From positions 1 to 6,522 of the forward strand of contig CAJOPO010000062.1 of the NCBI GenBank assembly GCA_905236315.1: a DNA stretch of 6,522 bases. The letters are read 5' to 3'. The notes under the pieces are model-generated. The model did no database searches. It was not told the origin of the DNA and saw nothing but the letters and a program-made list of their open reading frames with translations. How positions within the stretch are numbered: position 1 is the stretch's first letter; each line of letters starts with the position of its first letter. Both the position numbers and the translations under genes were made by a program. The stretch is from an uncultured Treponema sp. (GTDB lineage: Bacteria; Spirochaetota; Spirochaetia; Treponematales; Treponemataceae). Below, piece by piece: positions 1 through 4,778 of the stretch.

Positions 1-26
1 ATCCTTAGGATTCATCCTTAGGATTC
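1..26. repeat. Two tandem 13-bp repeats, each containing a palindrome
   Basis: The first 26 bases are two identical copies of ATCCTTAGGATTC. Each copy holds an 11-bp palindrome (ATCCT and AGGAT arms around one central T). The next bases (AATCC) may be a degenerate third start. The array touches the window edge, so more copies may lie to the left. It sits about 75 bp beyond the stop of the ABC transporter ATPase gene. No stem followed by a U-run is visible in the minus-strand transcript here, so I do not call it a terminator. Confidence 0.75.
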
Positions 27-100
27 AATCCGCTAGTCTCCTTCCCGCTGTTTTTTAGGAACACTCTGTAAAACTCACTTTCCGTGCCTTTTACCACCTT

Positions 101-838
101 TTATAAAGAACGGTCTATAGAACGCAAAAAAGTCCTTGCCCTTTCGCTCTTTGGACGCGCAAAGAACTCATCAGGCTTTCCTTCTTCCACAATGCTTCCG
201 TCGTCCATAAAAACAATGCGGTTTGCCACCTTGCGCGCAAAAGCCATCTCGTGCGTTACCACAAGCATAGTCATTCCTTCCCGCGCAAGCTCCGTCATCA
301 CATCTAAAACTTCGCTAATCATCTCTGGGTCTAGCGCGCTAGTAGGCTCGTCAAAAAGCATTATCTCAGGCTTCATTGCCAAAGCCCTGGCAATAGCAGC
401 CCTCTGCTGCTGCCCCCCAGAAAGCTCTGCGGGGTACATATTAGCCTTAGACTCTATGCCCACGCGCTTTAGTAGCTCCAAAGCAAGAGTGCGGGCGGCC
501 TCCCTTTTCATGTGTAGCACCTTTTGAGGAGCGAACATTATGTTTTCTAATATAGTCTTGTGTTCAAAGAGATTAAACGACTGAAAAACCATACCCACCT
601 TTGCTCTAAGGCGGGCAAGTTTCCTTCCTTCTTGCGGCAGGGGCTTTCCGCCTATTAAGATTTCACCAGAGTTTATGCCTTCTAGCCTGTTTATTGTGCG
701 GCACAGGGTGGACTTTCCCGCGCCAGAAGGACCTATAATCGCCACTACATCGCCTGCGTTTATGCAAAGGTTTATATCCTTTAGCACTTCTAAAGAACCA
801 TAACTTTTGCACACATGGCGCACTTCAATCATACTCAT
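101..838 (-). CDS. Polar amino acid ABC transporter, ATP-binding protein (GlnQ/GluA type)
   Basis: This is the cytoplasmic ATPase that powers the importer encoded just upstream. At 245 residues it is full length for the family. The motifs appear in order: Walker [10 protein letters not shown] at 36-44, Q-loop glutamine at Q86 in VFQSFNLF, signature LSGGQ at 139-143, Walker B IMLFDEP at 159-165 with catalytic E164, D-loop SALD at 167-170, and H-loop H196 in VVTHEM. The LSGGQQQR and MVVTHEM-like contexts are typical of GlnQ, HisP and GluA rather than of peptide or metal importers. Its ATG overlaps the stop of the upstream permease by four bases (ATGA, 835-838). AGGGGG at 845-850, six bases upstream of the ATG, is a plausible ribosome site. 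A second ATG two codons in cannot be excluded. It is the last gene of a four-gene operon. Its G+C appears somewhat higher than that of the permease genes by rough count. Confidence 0.96.
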   Translation of the reverse strand: MSMIEVRHVCKSYGSLEVLKDINLCINAGDVVAIIGPSGAGKSTLCRTINRLEGINSGEILIGGKPLPQEGRKLARLRAKVGMVFQSFNLFEHKTILENIMFAPQKVLHMKREAARTLALELLKRVGIESKANMYPAELSGGQQQRAAIARALAMKPEIMLFDEPTSALDPEMISEVLDVMTELAREGMTMLVVTHEMAFARKVANRIVFMDDGSIVEEGKPDEFFARPKSERARTFLRSIDRSL

Positions 839-1683
839 ACAATGCCCCCTGCAAAATCCTGCTTTCTAGTAAGGGAGCCTTCTTTGTGTGCAAAGAAATC
901 AGAGATCTTATTTAGTGCATAATTTAACAATATATAAATGATAGCTACTAAAAGATAAACCGAAAGCATGGCATCATAATTAGAGATGAGTACATGGGCA
1001 TTTTGCATTATGTCAGGAAAGTTTACTATGTATGCAAAGGTGGTGTCTTTTACAACTATTACTATTTCTGAAATGAGAGAGGGAATAACATAGCGGAAGG
1101 CTTGCGGAAAGACTATCCTAAAAAATGTGATTCGCTTATTCAGCCCCAAAGAAAATGCCGCTTCGCTCTGCCCCTTAGGAACAGCGTTTACGCCAGAGCG
1201 CAAGACTTCCGCCACAACTCCAGAAGCAGAAATGGCCACTGGTAAAGAGATTTTTAGTAGGGCAGGCAGCCTTAAGCCTAAAGCAGGCAAGGCTAAAAAG
1301 AAGAAATATATAAATAACAGGGTAGGAACCCCGCGTGTAAACTCTATAAAAGCCCTTGCTGTGCCTTTTAGTATGCGTCTATCACTTATGCGTCCTAAAA
1401 GCATGATAAAGCCTAAAGCAAAAGCCACTATGCCAGAAACAAAGGCAGCTATAAGAGTGCCCGCAAAGCCTTTTGCAAGAAAGAGCCATGTGGTTCCTCG
1501 TGCAAAAAAGTACCAATAGTGGCTATCTAGCTGCCCCGTAGCGTAAAACCTGTAGATTATTAAGGCAAGCAATAGCACTATGACTATTGCAAAAAACACT
1601 GTAGCGCATCTTATATATCTTTTAGTCTTAGGCCCGCTTTCTTCATACAAGCAGGATAGAATAGAAGCAGAAGAATGAGTCAT
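835..1683 (-). CDS. Polar amino acid ABC transporter, permease (long, GluD-like)
   Basis: This is an inner-membrane permease of the His/Glu/Gln/Arg/opine family, 282 residues long. An N-terminal cytoplasmic stretch and an extra hydrophobic helix at about 27-45 precede the conserved core. The core has [17 protein letters not shown] at about 112-128 (the usual E-x-x-R-G-x-P-x-L motif), the EAA coupling loop at 173-180 (S-E-A-A-x-S-L-G) with following FPQA at 192-195, and a KDTTFA motif at 212-217. The EAA loop docks onto the ATPase. The start is at the ATGA overlap with the upstream permease (1680-1683), with AAGGA at 1691-1695, seven bases upstream. The long form, paired with a 219-residue partner, matches the GluD and GluC size pattern of glutamate importers. 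Substrate assignment from this alone is weak. Confidence 0.93.
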   Translation of the reverse strand: MTHSSASILSCLYEESGPKTKRYIRCATVFFAIVIVLLLALIIYRFYATGQLDSHYWYFFARGTTWLFLAKGFAGTLIAAFVSGIVAFALGFIMLLGRISDRRILKGTARAFIEFTRGVPTLLFIYFFFLALPALGLRLPALLKISLPVAISASGVVAEVLRSGVNAVPKGQSEAAFSLGLNKRITFFRIVFPQAFRYVIPSLISEIVIVVKDTTFAYIVNFPDIMQNAHVLISNYDAMLSVYLLVAIIYILLNYALNKISDFFAHKEGSLTRKQDFAGGIV

Positions 1684-2339
1684 CTTTTTATCCTTACTTT
1701 ACGGTCTATGTAGTTACCTAGCTGCCCAATGCCTAAAGCCGTAGCGCAGTACAACACAGCAGAAATAACAAAAGCCAGTATGCCACCTGTTGCATGAGTG
1801 TTTATGTGGTCAACTATGCCTGTTAAGTCTTGCGGCACTAGTGGCACCTGAGAAGCTAGGGAGGTGGTAAGCATTGTAGCAATGAGTAGATTTGTCATAG
1901 GTAGAATGGAAGAGCGCACGGCCTGTGGAATAACTATGTATCTAATTATCTGAAAGAATGTAAAGCCCAAAGACCGCGCTGCTTCTATCTGACCTGAATT
2001 TATAGTATTTATGCCAGAAAGCAGGTTTTCTGCAAAGAAGGCAGCCACTATAAGAGAAACTGCTATAAAGACGCAATTAAAATACGAAAGCACTACCTCT
2101 AAATAAGGCAGTGCATATACTAGGATTATAAGGAGAGCCGCACCCGGAATATTGCGGAATATTTGCACATAAAACTCTGCTACAAGCCTAAGTATCTTTA
2201 TGGGGCTTAGTCTACAGATTGTAAGCACTATCCCTAGTACCCCAGCAAAGATAAAGGATAATGCTGTAAGACCCCATGTCATAAGAAGAGCTTTTAAGTA
2301 TTCTGTTCCATATTCAAGTAGCAGTTCAAAAAAAGTCAT
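1680..2339 (-). CDS. Polar amino acid ABC transporter, permease (short, GluC-like)
   Basis: This is the second inner-membrane permease of the importer, 219 residues, a standard length for the His/Glu/Gln/Arg family. Hydrophobic segments lie near 18-42, 56-79, 84-104, 144-168 and 185-206. The conserved stretch EFYVQIFRNIPGAALLI at 55-71 corresponds to the usual E-x-x-R-G-x-P motif, although the family glycine is asparagine here (R62-N63). The EAA loop is IEAARSLG at 118-125, followed by IPQA at 137-140. TSLAS at 159-163 is the counterpart of the family's K-x-T-S-L motif. It begins 12 bases after the binding-protein stop, with AGGA at 2344-2347 four bases before the ATG. It probably forms a heterodimer with the long permease encoded next, because the two differ strongly in length and the operon has one of each. 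Confidence 0.94.
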   Translation of the reverse strand: MTFFELLLEYGTEYLKALLMTWGLTALSFIFAGVLGIVLTICRLSPIKILRLVAEFYVQIFRNIPGAALLIILVYALPYLEVVLSYFNCVFIAVSLIVAAFFAENLLSGINTINSGQIEAARSLGFTFFQIIRYIVIPQAVRSSILPMTNLLIATMLTTSLASQVPLVPQDLTGIVDHINTHATGGILAFVISAVLYCATALGIGQLGNYIDRKVRIKR

Positions 2340-2351
2340 TCTGTCCTAAAA

Positions 2352-3290
2352 TTAATCAACAATGAGAGGTGCCTCTGGAGCCTCTTTTATGCCTGTACGA
2401 TTACCCAAACTAATGAGCCAGAGTTTTTCCCATGTGCCATTTGCTTCTATTTTCTTTAGGAAGTTATTCACAAAGGCAACACCATCGCTATCTAAAGGAA
2501 GTCCTATGCCGTAGTTATCTTTTGTGCCAAAAGGAATACCTGCTATTTCAAAGGCACCAGGATTCTTTACAATGGCATTAAGGATAAGCGTATAGTCTGT
2601 AACATAGGCATCTGCTCTACCTTGCTGAACGGCGGTGCGTGCCTCTATGTCATTCTTAAACTCTTGTACATTTGCTTTTGGAGCATATTCTGCTAGAACT
2701 GAAGGACCTGTAGAACCTGATTGAGTTGCAACTATCTTATTTTCTAGGCTCTCTAAACCTGTAATATTCTTATTGCCTGCTTTTATTAAGATGGCTTGTC
2801 TTGAAGTATAATATGGACCTGCAAAAGAGATTAACTTCTTTCTTGCGTCTGTTATAGAATATGTAGCAAAAACCGCGTCCACCTGTCCGCTTTGCAATAC
2901 GGCTTCCCTTGTGCTAGAGTCCACCTGCGTAATTTCGTACTTGCTAGAATCCCCTAAGATGTAGCGAGCTAATAGCTGGAACAATCCTGCGTCAAAGCCG
3001 CGCGTTTTATTATCAGTTTCATCTAGCTGACTAAATAAAAACGATGTTCTTACCCCGCCAACTTTTAGCACGCCAGCAGCCTTTACCTTAGAAGCCCATT
3101 CACTAGCAGCAATTTCTTCTGCACTTGCTTCAATGCCAGAGGCTACAAGCTGGTCAAAAGCCTCTTTATCTATAGAAATAGCTGATTGTTCGTTCTTTTG
3201 TGCAGTGTTTTTTGATGAAGGACTGCAAGCCGAAAATAAAACACAAGATATAAAAGAAAATGCCAATAAGGACAAAATTGTCTTTTTCAT
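2352..3290 (-). CDS. Polar amino acid ABC transporter, substrate-binding lipoprotein
   Basis: This is a family 3 solute-binding protein that captures the amino acid outside the inner membrane and delivers it to the permease pair. From the chosen start it has 312 residues. MKKTILSLLAFSF begins a lipoprotein signal with lipobox LFSAC and lipidated C22. A polar linker of about 50 residues follows, then the two-lobed domain: LKVGGVR (75-81), RGFDAGLF (97-104, the family signature), ATYSIT..R (142-150, where R150 should bind the alpha-carboxylate), GSTGPS (192-197), D232 in the second lobe, and DNYGIGLP (258-265). The last motif recalls glutamate/glutamine binding proteins, so Glu, Gln or Asp is my best guess. 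An in-frame ATG lies 13 codons upstream at 3329, but it has no ribosome site and lies within the -10 box of the promoter. The ATG at 3290 has GGGGG four bases upstream and gives a clean signal peptide. Confidence 0.93.
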   Translation of the reverse strand: MKKTILSLLAFSFISCVLFSACSPSSKNTAQKNEQSAISIDKEAFDQLVASGIEASAEEIAASEWASKVKAAGVLKVGGVRTSFLFSQLDETDNKTRGFDAGLFQLLARYILGDSSKYEITQVDSSTREAVLQSGQVDAVFATYSITDARKKLISFAGPYYTSRQAILIKAGNKNITGLESLENKIVATQSGSTGPSVLAEYAPKANVQEFKNDIEARTAVQQGRADAYVTDYTLILNAIVKNPGAFEIAGIPFGTKDNYGIGLPLDSDGVAFVNNFLKKIEANGTWEKLWLISLGNRTGIKEAPEAPLIVD

Positions 3291-3294
3291 AGTT

Positions 3295-3299
3295 CCCCC
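3295..3299 (-). promoter_or_regulatory. Ribosome binding site deciding the binding-protein start
   Basis: On the minus strand GGGGGAACT directly precedes the ATG at 3290. The G-run is an imperfect Shine-Dalgarno match with a short spacer of four bases. The competing ATG at 3329 is preceded only by A and T, so this site favours the shorter protein. Confidence 0.6.
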
Positions 3300-3327
3300 A
3301 AAGCCTTTAAGGAAGTGTGATGTTTTC

Positions 3328-3357
3328 ATTATTAAATTATATTACATACTTTGTCAA
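3328..3357 (-). promoter_or_regulatory. Sigma70-like promoter of the ABC transporter operon
   Basis: Read on the minus strand, a perfect -35 TTGACA (3352-3357) is followed after 18 bases by AATAAT (3328-3333), a five-of-six -10 match. Transcription would begin near 3321, leaving a leader of about 30 bases before the ATG at 3290. A perfect TATAAT at 3336-3341 lies inside the spacer but has no good -35 at the correct distance. If it were used, transcription would begin near 3329, at the upstream ATG. No repressor operator or riboswitch is evident in the short leader. Confidence 0.65.
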
Positions 3358-3375
3358 TAGGTTTTGTATCTTCAC

Positions 3376-3545
3376 TTTTCAAGGGGCGGTGCCCCTTGTA
3401 CCCCCGTGCTTTTGGGGGAGAGAGACAACTCTACACGAAAGCGGTTTTCTCTCCGCTAGAAACTTCGTTGCGAGTACCCCCAAGCCCCCTTTCTCTTTCA
3501 GCATCGCTTAGGGGCAAGCCCCTAAGAACCCCAATGGGTTAGGGA
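3376..3545. repeat. G/C-rich multi-hairpin intergenic element
   Basis: This part of the gene-free stretch between the ABC operon and the lipoprotein gene is dense in inverted repeats. AAGGGGC-GGT-GCCCCTT is at 3381-3397. CCCCC and GGGGG pair around an 8-nt loop at 3401-3418. AGCGG and CCGCT are at 3440-3457. CTTAGGGGC-AA-GCCCCTAAG at 3507-3526 has perfect 9-bp arms. AACCC-CAAT-GGGTT is at 3527-3540. Two direct repeats link the parts: GTACCCCC at 3399-3406 and 3474-3481, and GGGGGAGAG at 3414-3422 and, just outside, 3569-3577. None of the hairpins is followed by a T-run on either strand, so none is a standard terminator. It has the look of a REP- or MITE-like dispersed element, but I cannot confirm other copies. 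No transposase and no credible gene lie in it. Confidence 0.6.
3507..3540. repeat. Two back-to-back perfect hairpins
   Basis: A 20-bp palindrome with 9-bp arms and an AA centre (3507-3526) is followed without a gap by a 5-bp stem with a four-base loop (3527-3540). As RNA the first would close as an 8-bp stem with a CAAG loop. These are the strongest structures in the intergenic space. They lie downstream of the lipoprotein gene on the minus strand and could limit read-through or protect its 3' end, though no U-tract follows. Confidence 0.6.
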
Positions 3546-3577
3546 TAAGGGTGGCTTGATTTCTGTAAGGGGGAGAG

Positions 3578-3646
3578 GACTGACGTGTACAGGTCGGTAT
3601 GACTGACGTGTATATGTCAGTGGGATTGACGTGTACAGGTCGGTAT
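3578..3646. repeat. Three tandem 23-nt repeats, each a potential hairpin
   Basis: The units lie in exact register at 3578-3600, 3601-3623 and 3624-3646, sharing GAyTGACGTGTA followed by GTCrGT. In each unit six-base arms flank an 8-nt loop: ACTGAC/GTCGGT, ACTGAC/GTCAGT and ATTGAC/GTCGGT. On the plus-strand RNA all three pair completely if G-U wobbles are allowed. The loop centre is TGTACA in units one and three and TGTATA in unit two. This resembles a minisatellite or a set of repeated protein-binding sites. No adjacent cas genes exist and the units have no spacers, so it is not a CRISPR array. Confidence 0.85.
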
Positions 3647-3649
3647 GTA

Positions 3650-3769
3650 TTCCCCTTCTACCGTCTAACTCCTCTCTCCTACTGTCTATCTTCTAAACTC
3701 TAAGTTCTAACTACTATCTCCTATCGTCTAACTCCTCATTCCTCCCTCCTCACTCCTCAATCCTATCTC
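3650..3769. repeat. Strand-biased pyrimidine-rich repeat tract
   Basis: These 120 bases contain only four G residues on the plus strand and are built from loosely repeated pieces such as TCTAACTCCTC, TCCTACT and TATCTCCTA. The 13-mer CGTCTAACTCCTC occurs exactly twice, at 3662-3674 and 3725-3737. CTCCT occurs seven times, so the minus strand shows seven AGGAG Shine-Dalgarno look-alikes directly after the lipoprotein stop. The tract reaches the stop codon at 3770-3772. A 26-nt part (3685-3710) recurs upstream of hflX at 4708-4733 with 24 identical positions. No open frame of interest lies in it. Confidence 0.75.
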
Positions 3770-4648
3770 CTAATCCAACATTCTATACGCATTATTGTAA
3801 TTCTGCACATTAGGAATGGAAAACTCATACACAACCGCCTCCCCATTGCTTTGGGAAGAAAGCACAAAACTTATGCTACCCCCATTCATAAAGGCATTGT
3901 GAATGGTAGCAGATTGAGTTCTATCAAACACAATCTTGTCTGACGTACTGCGAGCAGAAAGTGAGTGTTTTTTACCGCTGCCGTCCGTCATAGTCACTTT
4001 GTATCTAACAGGCTTTTTTGTGCTTGCTTTTACGCACTCTTCATTCTGCCCCTTATATAAAAGAAGATTTACGCTGTTTTTGTTTTTTATGAGGAAGTTC
4101 ACCTTTAAAGATTCATCTATTACAGTTTTATCTGAATAAGTGCCTGTAATAAGCCCTTGATTAAAAATGCACAGCGATGAGCCAGCAGAAGAGCCTTTAC
4201 TAGAAAGGTCATCTGCAAAAGAAGCCACTGCCCATATTCCTGTAGCACTAGTAGCTTCCTTTTCTGACTGCTCTCTTTGTTTTTCTAATGTTTCTTTTTT
4301 TATATTGGCGATTTCTTTATTGTAGGAATCATACAAGCCATATTTTAAGGAATTAGGAAATAAATCTAAAAAGACTTCTATATAAGAATGTGCTTTTTCG
4401 TAGTCTTTGTGGGCAAAATAAAAGTCTATCTTGCCACTAAGTTTTGCTTCATTTACAGAGTTTGCTTTTAGCTGTTCGTTTTGCAGAGTTAGTTCTCTGT
4501 TTTCCTTGCTTAGCCTAGAGATTTCATCGGCTGCATTTAGTTGCACAAAGTCATCTTCTTTATGAGATGAGCAGGCTGCAAGGGATAAAATGCACAGCAA
4601 GCACAGCGCGCCATGTGCAAAGGATATTCTAAATGTATATCTAGTCAT
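3770..4648 (-). CDS. Putative lipoprotein of unknown function (coiled coil, TPR-like pair, beta-rich domain)
   Basis: I do not recognise a named gene. The 292-residue product starts with a signal peptide (R3, R7, then a hydrophobic stretch to L23) and lipobox LAAC with C26 as the lipidated residue. Residues 41-63 form a short coiled coil with leucines at 46, 53 and 60. Residues 72-100 (KIDFYFAHKDYEKAHSYIEV and onward) look like one TPR-type helical pair. A charged linker spans 110-134. From W139 to about 285 the protein is beta-rich with a recognisable pattern: GIWAVASFADD, GLITGTYSD, VNFLIKN, LLLYKG, YKVTMTDGSGKKHSL, SDKIVFD, and FMNGGSISFVL near the end. From memory this pattern resembles an uncharacterised domain seen in other bacterial secreted proteins, but I cannot verify that. 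It is a single gene, divergent from hflX and convergent with nothing. No good ribosome site precedes the ATG. The last codons abut the pyrimidine tract. Confidence 0.85.
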   Translation of the reverse strand: MTRYTFRISFAHGALCLLCILSLAACSSHKEDDFVQLNAADEISRLSKENRELTLQNEQLKANSVNEAKLSGKIDFYFAHKDYEKAHSYIEVFLDLFPNSLKYGLYDSYNKEIANIKKETLEKQREQSEKEATSATGIWAVASFADDLSSKGSSAGSSLCIFNQGLITGTYSDKTVIDESLKVNFLIKNKNSVNLLLYKGQNEECVKASTKKPVRYKVTMTDGSGKKHSLSARSTSDKIVFDRTQSATIHNAFMNGGSISFVLSSQSNGEAVVYEFSIPNVQNYNNAYRMLD

Positions 4649-4659
4649 AGTGAGAGTTA

Positions 4660-4688
4660 AGTATAATAGAGCGTTTTGTAATTTTCAA
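4660..4688 (-). promoter_or_regulatory. Candidate promoter of the lipoprotein gene, nearly leaderless
   Basis: On the minus strand TTGAAA (4683-4688) and TATACT (4660-4665) are five-of-six matches to the -35 and -10 consensus, separated by exactly 17 bases. Transcription would begin near 4653, only about five bases before the ATG at 4648. That fits the absence of a Shine-Dalgarno sequence. The -35 overlaps the edge of the TTTTCAAGGG hairpin element. Confidence 0.55.
4662..4667 (+). promoter_or_regulatory. Possible plus-strand -10 box for hflX
   Basis: A perfect TATAAT on the plus strand overlaps the minus-strand -10 of the lipoprotein promoter. No convincing -35 lies 16-18 bases upstream, so this is weak. 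If used, hflX mRNA would carry a leader of about 100 bases containing the 4687-4700 hairpin and the pyrimidine tract. Confidence 0.25.
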
Positions 4689-4750
4689 GGGAGTTCCCTT
4701 TCTATCCTCTATCTTCTAAATTCTAAGTTCTACTGAACTCCCCCCTCCCT
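4683..4750. repeat. Reduced copy of the hairpin plus pyrimidine-tract element
   Basis: TTTTCAAGGG at 4682-4691 opens a perfect palindrome, AAGGGA-GT-TCCCTT (4687-4700). It is followed at once by a pyrimidine-rich run with two G residues between 4701 and 4750. The 4708-4733 segment matches 3685-3710 at 24 of 26 positions, in the same orientation. The other intergenic space begins in the same way (TTTTCAAGGGGC hairpin at 3377-3397) and ends with the same kind of tract. This copy appears to be that layout without the roughly 290-bp middle. It occupies most of the leader region of hflX. Confidence 0.6.
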
Positions 4751-4778
4751 TGCCCCGCGCTTACGAATACAGTAAAAT
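4750..4778 (+). promoter_or_regulatory. Candidate promoter overlapping the hflX start codons
   Basis: TTGCCC (4750-4755, four of six) and TAAAAT (4773-4778, five of six) are separated by 17 bases. The -10 overlaps the ATG at 4777, and initiation would fall near 4785, directly at the next in-frame ATG at 4786. If real, hflX would have a leaderless mRNA starting at that ATG. The matches are modest. Confidence 0.3.

Noticed and set aside
84..527. Plus-strand reading frame of 147 codons opposite the ATPase gene
   Set aside because: It lies antisense to a gene with every ABC ATPase motif intact, and its product is serine-rich with no recognisable domain. It is a shadow frame.
1127..1519. Plus-strand reading frame of 130 codons opposite the long permease
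   Set aside because: Its lysine- and alanine-rich product is a reverse-frame reading of a clear membrane protein, and no start signal is present.
3291..3321. Riboswitch or attenuator controlling the ABC operon
   Set aside because: The predicted leader is only about 30 bases and has no stable stem or leader peptide.
3381..3418. Intrinsic terminator for either flanking gene
   Set aside because: The stems are strong, but no T-run follows on the plus strand, and on the minus strand the stem is followed by GAAAAG.
3317..3542. Two overlapping plus-strand reading frames of about 64 residues in the hairpin region
   Set aside because: They cross the promoter of the opposite operon and the G/C-rich hairpins, lack ribosome sites, and encode low-quality proline- and serine-rich peptides. 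They are by-products of the repeat.
3578..3646. CRISPR array
   Set aside because: The repeats are adjacent with no unique spacers, are only 23 nt each, and no cas gene is in view.
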